Source: Paenibacillus sp. AN1007 (GTDB taxonomy: Bacteria > Bacillota > Bacilli > Paenibacillales > Paenibacillaceae). From it: a stretch of DNA of 64,000 nucleotides. The stretch lies in assembly GCF_040702995.1 (NCBI RefSeq), contig NZ_CP159992.1, positions 1,017,501 to 1,081,500 of the forward strand, in the 5' to 3' direction. Within the stretch, counting starts at the first letter, position 1, and the number at the start of each line of letters is the position of its first letter. Shown here piece by piece: positions 43,222 through 51,769 of this stretch. The notes under the pieces were generated by a model. That model searched no databases and was not told the DNA's origin. It saw nothing but the letters and a program-made list of their open reading frames with translations. A program made the position numbers and the translations under genes.

Positions 43222-44667
43222 ATGGAGGAAATGGCTTGGTTGAAAAGAATCATGAGGTCAGTCGTACACAAGGAAACCATGGCACCTGACAGTAATGAAC
43301 ACTTCAAAGCCATGTTAAGCACAATAAGCAGACATAAGCTTGAACCCTATGTAAAAGAAGTACAGTGTAACGATATACCAGAAATTGAACATCGTCTAAC
43401 AAGGGTTAAAGAACAATATCAGCATCATATTACGTTTCTTAAGAAGCTGAGAAATTCGCTGGACAAGCCTATTGTTGTTGTAAAGGGATTCAGTAATTAC
43501 CATGCTGCTGAGGGACGGGTGCTTCTAAGAGAAACTTCCGATTTAGACATTTTAACATATGACCCTGTGAAGTTGAGAGACGATCTATTAACCGCAGGGT
43601 TTGTCGAAAAAAAAACAGAGACGGATCATGAGCTCTCCGAGCTTGAAAAGGATGGGATTTTAGTTGATATCCATAAATTTGTACCTGTTGCGAGCTATCC
43701 GGCAGGCATAGAGGAGATATCTGTAGACAACCATTGGACGACAGCCGAAGGAATGTTTTTCTCAGGAGAAATTATCTACAGTGATATCGCATCGCACTCT
43801 ATTGAGATCATGGATAAAGTACTCGTTCCCAATGTCAATATGTCTCTCCTTATTTCATGTGCTTCGATGTTTAGAGATTATATTACGTCTCTTGAGGATG
43901 TGCCTCATTTCAAATTGATTAATCTGTTGGAAATATATCTCCTGATGCAGGAACCGACGTTTGATAGAGCAGCGTTTATGCAGTTGGTTCGTAAGTATCA
44001 GGCAGAGCAAAGTATCGAATTCACTAACAAGCTTTTGCTGGAGGTTTATGACGAACAGCTTGTTCACTTGGAAGAAAATTTAAAGCGCTTTCCACAAATT
44101 CTTTTTTGGAGTGAAAAGTGGATTGTTCCTCAACATCTTTTACAATCTGTTTGTAATACCTATTTCGAAAACGTTCTCGAAATGCTGGGAGCAGAACAGA
44201 AACAGCTCGATGAGCTTCATCCACTAAAGATCACAGCCGCATCTCGGAACCCCAAATACCCTACGTTTAATGATGACTTTGATAAACAAATCACGGTGGA
44301 AGTCGAATGGACAGACTGCCTTCATATTTCCCTGGAAATGACACCTTTCGATCAGCTGCATGATCATGATATTTTTCGGTTCAACTTCGGCAGTTCGCGA
44401 AATAAAATCTTTCTTTTTGGCTCGGAGGAAAGAGGAGCCCGTTTGTTTGGAGAGACATTCAACGATTATGCCAAATTTGTCTCTGTTGAAGAAAAGCTAA
44501 AGATAGATATTTTAATACCTTCTGAAGATATGGATACGTATCTGCTGGATCAGCATAGGGTTGGAGTAAATATCTATGTGGAAAAGCATGAACATAATAA
44601 GCAGTTCAGCATGTATATCCCTTTGCTGCTGTCTAAAATATCAGCTGAGCTAAAATCCAACATTTAA
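43222..44667 (+). CDS. NTP_transf_5-type nucleotidyltransferase, first gene of phosphonate operon
   Basis: ATG behind ATGGAGGT. 481 aa. Nucleotidyltransferase core at about 90-115: VVVKGFSNY, then RETSDLDILTYD, giving the G...DxD metal site; a further acid lies in ILVDIHKF. The rest is helical, with an unassigned C-terminal beta-rich part (about 340-481). Relatives accompany kinase genes in phosphorylated lasso-peptide clusters (paeninodin type). Here it probably transfers a nucleotidyl or phosphate group to a phosphonate intermediate or carrier; the substrate is not known. Confidence 0.75.
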   Translation: MEEMAWLKRIMRSVVHKETMAPDSNEHFKAMLSTISRHKLEPYVKEVQCNDIPEIEHRLTRVKEQYQHHITFLKKLRNSLDKPIVVVKGFSNYHAAEGRVLLRETSDLDILTYDPVKLRDDLLTAGFVEKKTETDHELSELEKDGILVDIHKFVPVASYPAGIEEISVDNHWTTAEGMFFSGEIIYSDIASHSIEIMDKVLVPNVNMSLLISCASMFRDYITSLEDVPHFKLINLLEIYLLMQEPTFDRAAFMQLVRKYQAEQSIEFTNKLLLEVYDEQLVHLEENLKRFPQILFWSEKWIVPQHLLQSVCNTYFENVLEMLGAEQKQLDELHPLKITAASRNPKYPTFNDDFDKQITVEVEWTDCLHISLEMTPFDQLHDHDIFRFNFGSSRNKIFLFGSEERGARLFGETFNDYAKFVSVEEKLKIDILIPSEDMDTYLLDQHRVGVNIYVEKHEHNKQFSMYIPLLLSKISAELKSNI

Positions 44668-44684
44668 TAGAAAGGAAGAGTGAA

Positions 44685-45194
44685 TTGAACTCGACTACAG
44701 TAAGCACAGCTGCTGAGAAGATATTATCTATCCTGCAGGCGAATGGATACAATCATTTTACGGGTGTTCCGTGTTCTCTTTTGAAAGGCATTTTCGCTTT
44801 ATTAGAGCAAAGCGATACTGCTGCCGTGCGTTATATACCTGCAGTTCGAGAGGACGCGGCAATCGGAGTCGCTTCAGGGTTTGCTATTGCTGGACACAAG
44901 AGTGTTGTTTTAATGCAAAATTCGGGACTTGGTTACTGTTTAAACGTACTTACGTCCTTCAATATGATTTATGAGCTGCCGATCTTGCTTGTAATCAGCT
45001 GGAGAGGGGCATACGGCGATGATGCAGTCGAGCATGACATCATTGGGGACAGATTAACTCATCTTTTAGAGGCAGTCGAAATTCCATATGTAGAACTTGG
45101 AAAGCAGGATATGGAACAAACGATTGCCAAAGCGATTGAACAGCTTGAGCTTACCCAAAAGCCAGCAGCGATCCTCATTAAAGATGAAGTGTAA
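44685..45194 (+). CDS. Phosphonopyruvate decarboxylase, alpha (N-terminal) subunit
   Basis: TTG start behind AAAGGAAGAG. 169 aa. It corresponds to the N-terminal TPP-binding half of phosphonopyruvate decarboxylase: FTGVPCSLLKGIF, and YIPAVREDAAIGVASGFAIAG with the catalytic Glu. With the next gene it should decarboxylate phosphonopyruvate to phosphonoacetaldehyde, the step that pulls the unfavourable PEP mutase reaction. The split into two genes is also reported for the rhizocticin cluster. Confidence 0.9.
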   Translation: MNSTTVSTAAEKILSILQANGYNHFTGVPCSLLKGIFALLEQSDTAAVRYIPAVREDAAIGVASGFAIAGHKSVVLMQNSGLGYCLNVLTSFNMIYELPILLVISWRGAYGDDAVEHDIIGDRLTHLLEAVEIPYVELGKQDMEQTIAKAIEQLELTQKPAAILIKDEV

Positions 45195-45205
45195 GGAGGG
45201 AAATG

Positions 45206-45775
45206 ATGAGAAAAGATGAGGCAATCCAGCTGATGCTGGACCAATTTCCGGATGCATATATAGTCAGCACCTGCGGACACATCACTAGAGACTTATACAA
45301 TCTATGTGATCGAAAAGAACATTTTTATATGGTGGGCTCCATGGGAATGGCTGCTCCTGTGGCGCTTGGGCTTGCACTTGCGAATGAGCAGCGGCAGATC
45401 CTTATTTTGGACGGTGATGGCTCATTTTTAATGAATCTAGGCGCTGCTGCAATGATTGGAGAACAACAACCTCATAATCTGGTACACGCAGTATTGGATA
45501 ATGGAATGCACGAAAGTACTGGTGGACAGCGCACCGTCGGTATGGAACACATGACCACCGCAGTACTCTCAATGGGCTATAGAGCAGGCTTGAAAATGCA
45601 GCATCATGAAGATTGGCAGCAGGTGCAGAACGTTGAAGGCCCGATTTTAATTCATATTAAGGTTGATCCTCGAACAGAAAAGATTGGAAAGCGGGTAGAA
45701 TGGACACCTCAACAGATTCTCTCTCGTTTTTCGGAAGCGATAAGGGGTGAAGCGAGTGAGTATTCAACTTATTGA
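45206..45775 (+). CDS. Phosphonopyruvate decarboxylase, beta (C-terminal) subunit
   Basis: ATG 45206 is six bases after AGGAGG; ATG 45203 also possible. About 189 aa. TPP/Mg motif GDGSFLMNLGAAAMIGEQ followed by LDNGMHESTGGQ, as in phosphonopyruvate and sulfopyruvate decarboxylases. It completes the decarboxylase with the preceding subunit. It overlaps the aldolase start by about 20 bases, so translation is coupled. Sulfopyruvate decarboxylase is the alternative, but PEP mutase two genes on decides for phosphonate. Confidence 0.9.
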   Translation: MRKDEAIQLMLDQFPDAYIVSTCGHITRDLYNLCDRKEHFYMVGSMGMAAPVALGLALANEQRQILILDGDGSFLMNLGAAAMIGEQQPHNLVHAVLDNGMHESTGGQRTVGMEHMTTAVLSMGYRAGLKMQHHEDWQQVQNVEGPILIHIKVDPRTEKIGKRVEWTPQQILSRFSEAIRGEASEYSTY

Positions 45776-46769
45776 TTGTACGCTGCGTGACGGAGGCAAT
45801 TTGAATCAATGGCAGTTCAGTGATATGTCCATTCGGCAAATCATAGAGGGTCTTGATCGGGCAAGAACAGATTATATTGAATTGGGATATTTAGGGGGTT
45901 CCGGGAGCAACCCCTCCAAACAGGCCGGTAAAACGTTTGACTGTACTCCTGAGTTTCTGGATGAACTGCCTCAGACTTCTCATGCTAAAAAAGCAATCAT
46001 GGTTGTCCCTTCGGTGTGCAGTCTGGAACAGCTTCTGAAGCTTAATCCGAATACAGTTTCGTTGGTTCGTGTTGCTTCCTATCCCCAAGACATAGCATAC
46101 GCGATGCCCTATATAGAAGCATTGAAAAAACGAGGGTTTCAAGCTGCCATGAATCTAATGGCTGCAAGTTATACGGAGCCGGTTCAAGCTGCGCAGATTG
46201 CAGTGGAAGCAGCACGGCACGGTGCAGATGTGTTCTATATTGCGGATTCATTTGGCAGCATGACACCTGGAAGTGTACGTGAATATATTTCGGTTTTGAA
46301 GCAATCTACGGATTGTGACGTTGGATTTCACGGGCATAACAATCTCGGTCTTGCTTTCGCCAATGCTTTAGAGGCTGTACGAGCAGGTGCGGTTTTTGTT
46401 GATACCTCTCTTTGTGGAATGGCGAGAGGTGCCGGGAATCTGCCGACGGAACAATGGATAAGTGCTATGACTCATTGGGGGGGATTTTCCACAGATTTTG
46501 ATGTGCTGTCGATCATTGAAACGGCCGAGTATGTACTTCATAACGTACTGGAAAAACCGATGAGAATTGCAGCCCCCGAAATGATTTGCGGACTCCATAA
46601 TATTCACTATTACTACTACGATAAAATAATGGATTCTCGTTCAGAAATGCAGCTGAAGTCAGCATGGAAAATCGCACAATCCCTTGGAAAGATGCGTCCA
46701 CCCAAAGTAGATGCTGCCTATTTAAATAAAGCCATGGAGCTGACAGGAGGAATGAATAATGAAAGCTAA
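45756..46769 (+). CDS. HMGL-family (DRE-TIM) aldolase, RhiG-like
   Basis: GTG 45756 chosen, eight bases after AAGGGG. 337 aa. DRE-TIM barrel: IQLIDCTLRDGGNLNQW at the start with the metal Asp, YIADSFGSM, and the metal ligands in GFHGHNNLGLAFANA. In rhizocticin biosynthesis the homologue RhiG joins phosphonoacetaldehyde to oxaloacetate, giving 2-keto-4-hydroxy-5-phosphonopentanoate. Position between the decarboxylase and PEP mutase supports the same role. Another 2-oxo acid partner is possible. Confidence 0.85.
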   Translation: MSIQLIDCTLRDGGNLNQWQFSDMSIRQIIEGLDRARTDYIELGYLGGSGSNPSKQAGKTFDCTPEFLDELPQTSHAKKAIMVVPSVCSLEQLLKLNPNTVSLVRVASYPQDIAYAMPYIEALKKRGFQAAMNLMAASYTEPVQAAQIAVEAARHGADVFYIADSFGSMTPGSVREYISVLKQSTDCDVGFHGHNNLGLAFANALEAVRAGAVFVDTSLCGMARGAGNLPTEQWISAMTHWGGFSTDFDVLSIIETAEYVLHNVLEKPMRIAAPEMICGLHNIHYYYYDKIMDSRSEMQLKSAWKIAQSLGKMRPPKVDAAYLNKAMELTGGMNNES

Positions 46770-47646
46770 AGAACTGAGAGAGCTTCTGAATTCCAAAAAA
46801 TTAATACGTGTTATGGGTGCACATAACGGGCTCAGCGCAAAACTTGCTGAACAGGCCGGCTTTGATGCGATCTGGGCAAGTGGTCTTGAAATCTCGGCTG
46901 CTCACTCTGTTCCGGATGCAAATATTTTGACCATGACGGAGAACCTGCAGGCAGCCATTTCAATGAACGAGGCGACTTCCATTCCTATTATATGTGATTG
47001 TGATTCAGGCTACGGAAACGTTAATAACGTCATTCGAATGGTGAGGGAGTATGAAAGAAACGGCATGGCCGGCATATGCATTGAAGATAAACAGTTTCCG
47101 AAACTGAACAGCTTTATTGATGGGCCTCAAAAGTTGACACCGATCGATGAGTTTGCGGGAAAAATACGCGCAGCAAAAGATACACAATCCGATCCTGATT
47201 TTGTAGTTATTGCTAGAGTTGAAGCTTTAATTGCAGGACAAGGTCTGCAGGAAGCGTTGAATCGAGCTTACGCCTACGAAGAGGCAGGCGCTGATGCGAT
47301 TCTGATTCATTCCAAACAAAAGCAGCCGCATGAAATTGTCTCGTTTGTGGAGTTGTATAAAGGTACTGCTCCGATCGTCATTGTTCCAACGACTTATCCG
47401 ACACTGGATGTTGAGCAAATTCGGGATTTCGGAATTCAGATGGTAATCTATGCAAACCATGGTTTGCGCAGTTCGATTAAAGCGATGAAAGAAACGTTTG
47501 ATCGCATTCTCAGGGAAGGCAATACGGCTGGTGTTGAACTTGATATTTCGACCATGCAGGAGGTTTTCGAACTTCAAGGTATGTTTGAGATGCGACAGCG
47601 GGAAGACAGATACAGCAGTACAGGCTCTGTAATTCTTAATAACTAG
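46759..47646 (+). CDS. pepM: Phosphoenolpyruvate phosphomutase
   Basis: ATG behind GGAGGAAT, overlapping the aldolase by 11 bases. 295 aa, isocitrate-lyase/PEP-mutase superfamily. The mutase signature EDK-x5-NS is complete at residues 109-118 (EDKQFPKLNS), which separates it from lyases and oxaloacetate decarboxylases. The metal Asp pair is in CDCDSGYGN (80, 82). It turns PEP into phosphonopyruvate, making the C-P bond. This is the defining gene of a phosphonate pathway. Confidence 0.96.
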   Translation: MKAKELRELLNSKKLIRVMGAHNGLSAKLAEQAGFDAIWASGLEISAAHSVPDANILTMTENLQAAISMNEATSIPIICDCDSGYGNVNNVIRMVREYERNGMAGICIEDKQFPKLNSFIDGPQKLTPIDEFAGKIRAAKDTQSDPDFVVIARVEALIAGQGLQEALNRAYAYEEAGADAILIHSKQKQPHEIVSFVELYKGTAPIVIVPTTYPTLDVEQIRDFGIQMVIYANHGLRSSIKAMKETFDRILREGNTAGVELDISTMQEVFELQGMFEMRQREDRYSSTGSVILNN

Positions 47647-47664
47647 CTGTAGGGAGAGATATGA

Positions 47665-48924
47665 ATGAAGCTTCATTGTAATGATTGTGATCAGAGATAT
47701 GCACTAAGCGAGTTCAGGTATGCGTGCAGTTGTGGTGGACTTTTAGAAATCGAGCAGGATTTCAGCCATATCGATTCAGATGAATTGAAGCGAAATTTTC
47801 AGCATCGTTTATCTGAAAGAATAAGTCCTTATGCAAGTGGGGTATGGCGCTATAAAGAACTGATTTTTCCTGAGCTGGAAGAGAGGCATATGGTCACAAA
47901 ATATGAGGGGAATACCGGTCTTTATCAAGCAGAAAAGGTGAGCCAATACACAGGTCTGCGGCAAATCTGGTTAAAATGCCAGAGCGAAAACCCGAGCGGT
48001 TCATTTAAGGATAATGGGATGGTTGCTGCCGTCTCTCATGGCAGTTCACTCGGACTTGATAAATTTACATGTACATCTACAGGTAATACCTCTTCCTCCC
48101 TGGCGATGTACAGCTCACTCATAGATCGGCAGGCTTATGTTTTTGTGCCGGATCAGAACATTTCGCTTAACAAGGTATTACAAACCGTTTCGTACGGGGC
48201 TAAAGTGATCGCTTTTGACGGGACCTACGATCAAGGGATTGAGTTTTTGGAGAAGTACCATCAGGAACTGGGCATGTATATTTGCAATTCCATTAATCCA
48301 TTTCGCATAGAAGGGCAAAAGAGCATTATTTATGAGATTGCCCAGTACCTTCAGTGGGAATTGCCGGATTGGGTTGTTGTCCCCGGGGGCGCACTAAGCA
48401 ATGTCTCGGCACTCGGAAAAGGGCTGGCTGATCTGTATGCACTGGGATTCATTCGTAAGCTGCCCCGTGTAGCACTTGTTCAAGCTGAAGGAGCAAGTCC
48501 TTTTCACCGGATGATAAGCAGCAAAGAGGATACACTCCAGCCGGAACCTCATCCAAGCACAATTGCTTCTGCACTTAACATTGGCCATCCTCCAAGTTGG
48601 AAAAAGGCAAGGCGTACACTGCAAATGACCAATGGATTGACTGTGTCCGTAACAGATGAGGAGATTCTTAATGCTAAAGCCATGATCGATCAAAGCGGGA
48701 TCGGATGTGAACCTGCATCTGCGTCTACCATCGCTGGTCTTAAAAAGCTGCATGCTTCCGGTGAAATTCATGCTGATGAGACAGCAGTATGTATTCTCAC
48801 TGGAAATCTCTTGAAAGATACCGAAGTGTTGAAGAAATATCACCTGGAGGACGACGCAGGTGCTTTGTTTGCGAATCCTATACGTCAATCCGCACTGGAT
48901 ATAGATCGGATTATGACTATATAA
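47665..48924 (+). CDS. Threonine-synthase-like PLP enzyme
   Basis: ATG 47665, six bases after AGGGAGAG. 419 aa, fold-type II. N-terminal Cys pairs (CNDC, CSCGG), PLP lysine in ENPSGSFKDNG, phosphate loop STGNTSSS. Threonine synthase converts O-phosphohomoserine. In this setting it could eliminate phosphate from a phosphorylated hydroxy-amino-phosphonate, as proposed for APPA, or be a resistant housekeeping copy, since APPA inhibits threonine synthase. No homoserine genes are near, which argues against primary metabolism. Confidence 0.88.
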   Translation: MKLHCNDCDQRYALSEFRYACSCGGLLEIEQDFSHIDSDELKRNFQHRLSERISPYASGVWRYKELIFPELEERHMVTKYEGNTGLYQAEKVSQYTGLRQIWLKCQSENPSGSFKDNGMVAAVSHGSSLGLDKFTCTSTGNTSSSLAMYSSLIDRQAYVFVPDQNISLNKVLQTVSYGAKVIAFDGTYDQGIEFLEKYHQELGMYICNSINPFRIEGQKSIIYEIAQYLQWELPDWVVVPGGALSNVSALGKGLADLYALGFIRKLPRVALVQAEGASPFHRMISSKEDTLQPEPHPSTIASALNIGHPPSWKKARRTLQMTNGLTVSVTDEEILNAKAMIDQSGIGCEPASASTIAGLKKLHASGEIHADETAVCILTGNLLKDTEVLKKYHLEDDAGALFANPIRQSALDIDRIMTI

Positions 48925-48938
48925 AAGGGGTGTACAAG

Positions 48939-50039
48939 GTGGCAGAAACAAAAGCGAATCAATATACGATGTCTTTTCTTCACTCCGAACTTAACTTTAA
49001 TCTGGAAGGATCGATATCCCTGGGCTCCATCTTTGACTTTTTTGGTACACATTTTGTTATCAAAGAGGGAACTTCCCATAATGCTCTAGCCCATATCACT
49101 GTTGCGAAAAATGATGATTCCTTCAATGGGATTGATTTTGCCAAGGGAGAAGAGGTCTATCTTCGAAAAAGTGCTTCTGATTTTTTCACCATCCCTGCGA
49201 AACAAGTACGTCTGGGGGAGACAGTCTATCTGCAATGCTCCAAGACCGACACGTACATTGCGATGAACGCCAATAAACGTACAATTGTCATCTCCACTCC
49301 ATGGGAAGATGTGAAAAGAGAAGAGCTGGTTCTGATCGAGCTTATTCGTGATCTTGTGCTCAAAAATGAAGAAAATCATGGAGTTGTCGTGCTGCATGCG
49401 ACCTGTTCATATGACGAAGGCAGAGCAAATTTGATTATCGGGCCAAAAGGAGCAGGAAAATCAACAACGCTGTTGGAGTTGGTAAGCAAGCTTGGGCATC
49501 AATTTATGAGTGGTGACAAAACCTTTTTATGGGTGAAGGAAGGACAATTACATGCATCAGGCTGGCCTGATTATCCTCATTTGGGACTAGGTACGTTATC
49601 CAAATATCCTGACTTTGTCGGAAAGTTCGGGTTGTCGGAGGAGATCGATGCAGCCCAAGAAACGTTGTGGTCTACCGATCACAAAAGGGCAATTCCACCT
49701 GATGTGTTCAAGTCGATGATTCCTCATGTGCCTGCTGGTTTTACTGCGCCTGTAGGTGCGTTTATTTATCCTAAACTTGAGCCTTCTGCTAATAGCGAGA
49801 TTAGGCAGCTGCAGAACCATGTCGCGTTCATGGTTCCTCACATTGAAAGAATGTTTGACGAAGAGGGTCTGGCAAAACAATGGAATGAGTTTGTGAAACC
49901 GGGGCGACTGGATGAAATAGATACGATGATTGAACAATGTAAAGCCGCTGCATATGTACTGCCCGCATTTGAGATTACCGGTTCCGGCATCTTAACAAGC
50001 CACAACTTTTTAGATGGGGGTGTAATATCTTATGAGTAA
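48939..50039 (+). CDS. HPr-kinase-like (HprK C-domain) kinase
   Basis: GTG 48939 chosen, about seven bases after AAAGGGGTG. 366 aa. N-terminal part is unassigned. The P-loop IIGPKGAGKSTTLLELV (about 165-180) and the following SGDKTFLWV and ASGWPDYPHLGLG resemble the HprK C-terminal kinase fold. Relatives phosphorylate the C-terminal Ser of lasso peptides (paeninodin). In a pathway with a hydroxylated intermediate I infer phosphorylation of that hydroxyl, which would feed the threonine-synthase-like enzyme. Confidence 0.78.
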   Translation: MAETKANQYTMSFLHSELNFNLEGSISLGSIFDFFGTHFVIKEGTSHNALAHITVAKNDDSFNGIDFAKGEEVYLRKSASDFFTIPAKQVRLGETVYLQCSKTDTYIAMNANKRTIVISTPWEDVKREELVLIELIRDLVLKNEENHGVVVLHATCSYDEGRANLIIGPKGAGKSTTLLELVSKLGHQFMSGDKTFLWVKEGQLHASGWPDYPHLGLGTLSKYPDFVGKFGLSEEIDAAQETLWSTDHKRAIPPDVFKSMIPHVPAGFTAPVGAFIYPKLEPSANSEIRQLQNHVAFMVPHIERMFDEEGLAKQWNEFVKPGRLDEIDTMIEQCKAAAYVLPAFEITGSGILTSHNFLDGGVISYE

Positions 50040-51168
50040 GAAGGGGCAGTACGAGGATTTATTCATTGTGGATGCTGATGTGCATATCAATGAAACGCCT
50101 GAGGACCTGATTCCCTACTGTGATTTGCCTTGGAGAAAAGCGCTTGAATCCATTGTCGATGTTCCTCGCCGTTATTTAAACATTCCGGGCTTTGCACCTC
50201 AATTTTCAGGTAATCGTCCTTTTTGGCCGGGTGGATTTGACAAAAAAACGGTGAATACGCCGGATCAGCTTCGTCAAGAGCTTACGGAACTTGGCATCGA
50301 TATCGCTATCATTTTCCCGGACAATCTGTTATTAATAGCCACATTTCCTCAACGGGAGTATGCCGCGGCATTAGCGAGGGCTTACAACGCTTACCTTGTG
50401 GACCAATGGGCTGATCGGCGTGAAGGGCTGAAAGGCTTGATTTTGGCGGTACCACAAGATCCTCATGACGCTGCCAGAGAAATTCACAAGTATAAAGATG
50501 AAGAGGGGATTGTTGGTGTATATCTGCCTTGTGGCGGACTGCATACCTTGTGGGGACACGAGATGTACAATCCTATATTTCAAGCGGCGGAGGAAGCGGG
50601 CTTGCCGGTTATCTTCCATTCTGTCCTCACATTAAATACGGCATTTCCATTCAACGGGCTCGAGCAGTTCGAGACAGAGTTTGCACGGCATGCACTGGCA
50701 CACTCGATGTCATTGATGTTTAACATGCTGCGTCTGATTGAAACAGGAGTTCCAGTTCGATACCCGGACTTAAACATGTGTTTTATTGAGGGTGGGGTCT
50801 CATGGGTTCCGTACATGTCCATGAGACTGGATAAAGAATATATGGAACGGCGCCGGTATGTTCAGCATCTTGAGAAACCGCCCAGTCATTACATTAAAAA
50901 CTTTTATTATGGAACTCAGCCCATTGAGGAGCCGGAGAACCCAAGTGATCTCGCTAAAATTATCGAGCTGTATGAAGGCGAAAATACAACGATGTTTGCA
51001 TCAGATTGGCCTCATCATGATTTCGACCATCCTCGGGCGATCTTAAATTCTGGATTATCCAAAGAGGTCAAACGAAAAATCTTGGGTGAAAATGCGCTTG
51101 CATTCTTTGATATAGACAGGCAGGGAAAGCGTCTGCGTTCAAAAGCACAAAAGGGGATACTGCGCTGA
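50032..51168 (+). CDS. Amidohydrolase-family (ACMSD-like) metal-dependent enzyme
   Basis: 378 aa; ATG overlaps the kinase by eight bases. Amidohydrolase_2 barrel: metal site DADVHINE at the start, IFHSV, and the final Asp in FASDWPHHDFDHP. This branch includes decarboxylases (ACMSD, 2,3-DHB) and hydrolases. It could decarboxylate or hydrolyse a late intermediate. A Rieske protein is encoded directly downstream with a one-base overlap, which suggests the two act together. Confidence 0.82.
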   Translation: MSKKGQYEDLFIVDADVHINETPEDLIPYCDLPWRKALESIVDVPRRYLNIPGFAPQFSGNRPFWPGGFDKKTVNTPDQLRQELTELGIDIAIIFPDNLLLIATFPQREYAAALARAYNAYLVDQWADRREGLKGLILAVPQDPHDAAREIHKYKDEEGIVGVYLPCGGLHTLWGHEMYNPIFQAAEEAGLPVIFHSVLTLNTAFPFNGLEQFETEFARHALAHSMSLMFNMLRLIETGVPVRYPDLNMCFIEGGVSWVPYMSMRLDKEYMERRRYVQHLEKPPSHYIKNFYYGTQPIEEPENPSDLAKIIELYEGENTTMFASDWPHHDFDHPRAILNSGLSKEVKRKILGENALAFFDIDRQGKRLRSKAQKGILR

Positions 51169-51524
51169 TGGGACGAATTTTTGACGCTGCTGCTGTGGAC
51201 GAAATTCCTGTGGGAAGCCATAAAGTGGTGACCGTTAAAGGGCGCACGATCGGCATTTTTAATATTGATGGTACGTTTCACGCCCTGCCCAATATCTGTC
51301 CTCATCAGATCGGGCCGCTGTGCGAAGGCAAAGTATCAGGGACGCTGTACAGGGATAAAAAAACATGGGAACTGCACTGGACAGAAGAGGGGCAAATTGT
51401 AACCTGTCCTTGGCACGGTATGGAATTCCGGGTACAGACAGGCGAATGTTTGGCTTATAAGCAGGTGAAGCTGCGAACCTATAAGGTTACCCCAGTGGAT
51501 GGCAGGCTCCTGGTGGAGCTGTAA
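51168..51524 (+). CDS. Rieske [2Fe-2S] ferredoxin-like protein
   Basis: 118 aa, start overlaps the previous stop (TGATG). Rieske ligands C-x-H and C-x2-H are present as CPHQIGPLC and CPWHGMEF. No membrane anchor, so a soluble electron carrier like those of NirD, biphenyl or toluene dioxygenases. No oxygenase alpha subunit or ferredoxin reductase is seen in the operon; its redox partner is open. Confidence 0.92.
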   Translation: MGRIFDAAAVDEIPVGSHKVVTVKGRTIGIFNIDGTFHALPNICPHQIGPLCEGKVSGTLYRDKKTWELHWTEEGQIVTCPWHGMEFRVQTGECLAYKQVKLRTYKVTPVDGRLLVEL

Positions 51525-51541
51525 GTGAGCGTGATGCGGTG

Positions 51542-51769
51542 ATGGAAAACAACGAAAAGCTGCAGCTTGTAATGATCGAAGAGGAGACGGAATACCTGGT
51601 TTCCTTTTCAATCGATCGTGAGGACTGGATCGCACGTTTCGATAAATCTTTGAGTAAATCACGTGAATGGGCATTGAACATGATTGCATTATATAACAAC
51701 GAGATAATGATCGATTCGGATAACAAGAAGGGAGGAAGGAACGAAATTGATGTATCGTTCGGAGAGTGA
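51542..51769 (+). CDS. Small acidic protein in the phosphonate operon
   Basis: ATG 51542; 75 aa, weak RBS. Acidic with a central WIARFDKSLSKSREWALNMI helix. I do not recognise it. It fills the only gap between Rieske and the second nucleotidyltransferase, and overlaps the latter by about 20 bases, so it is likely translated as part of the operon. Confidence 0.6.
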   Translation: MENNEKLQLVMIEEETEYLVSFSIDREDWIARFDKSLSKSREWALNMIALYNNEIMIDSDNKKGGRNEIDVSFGE

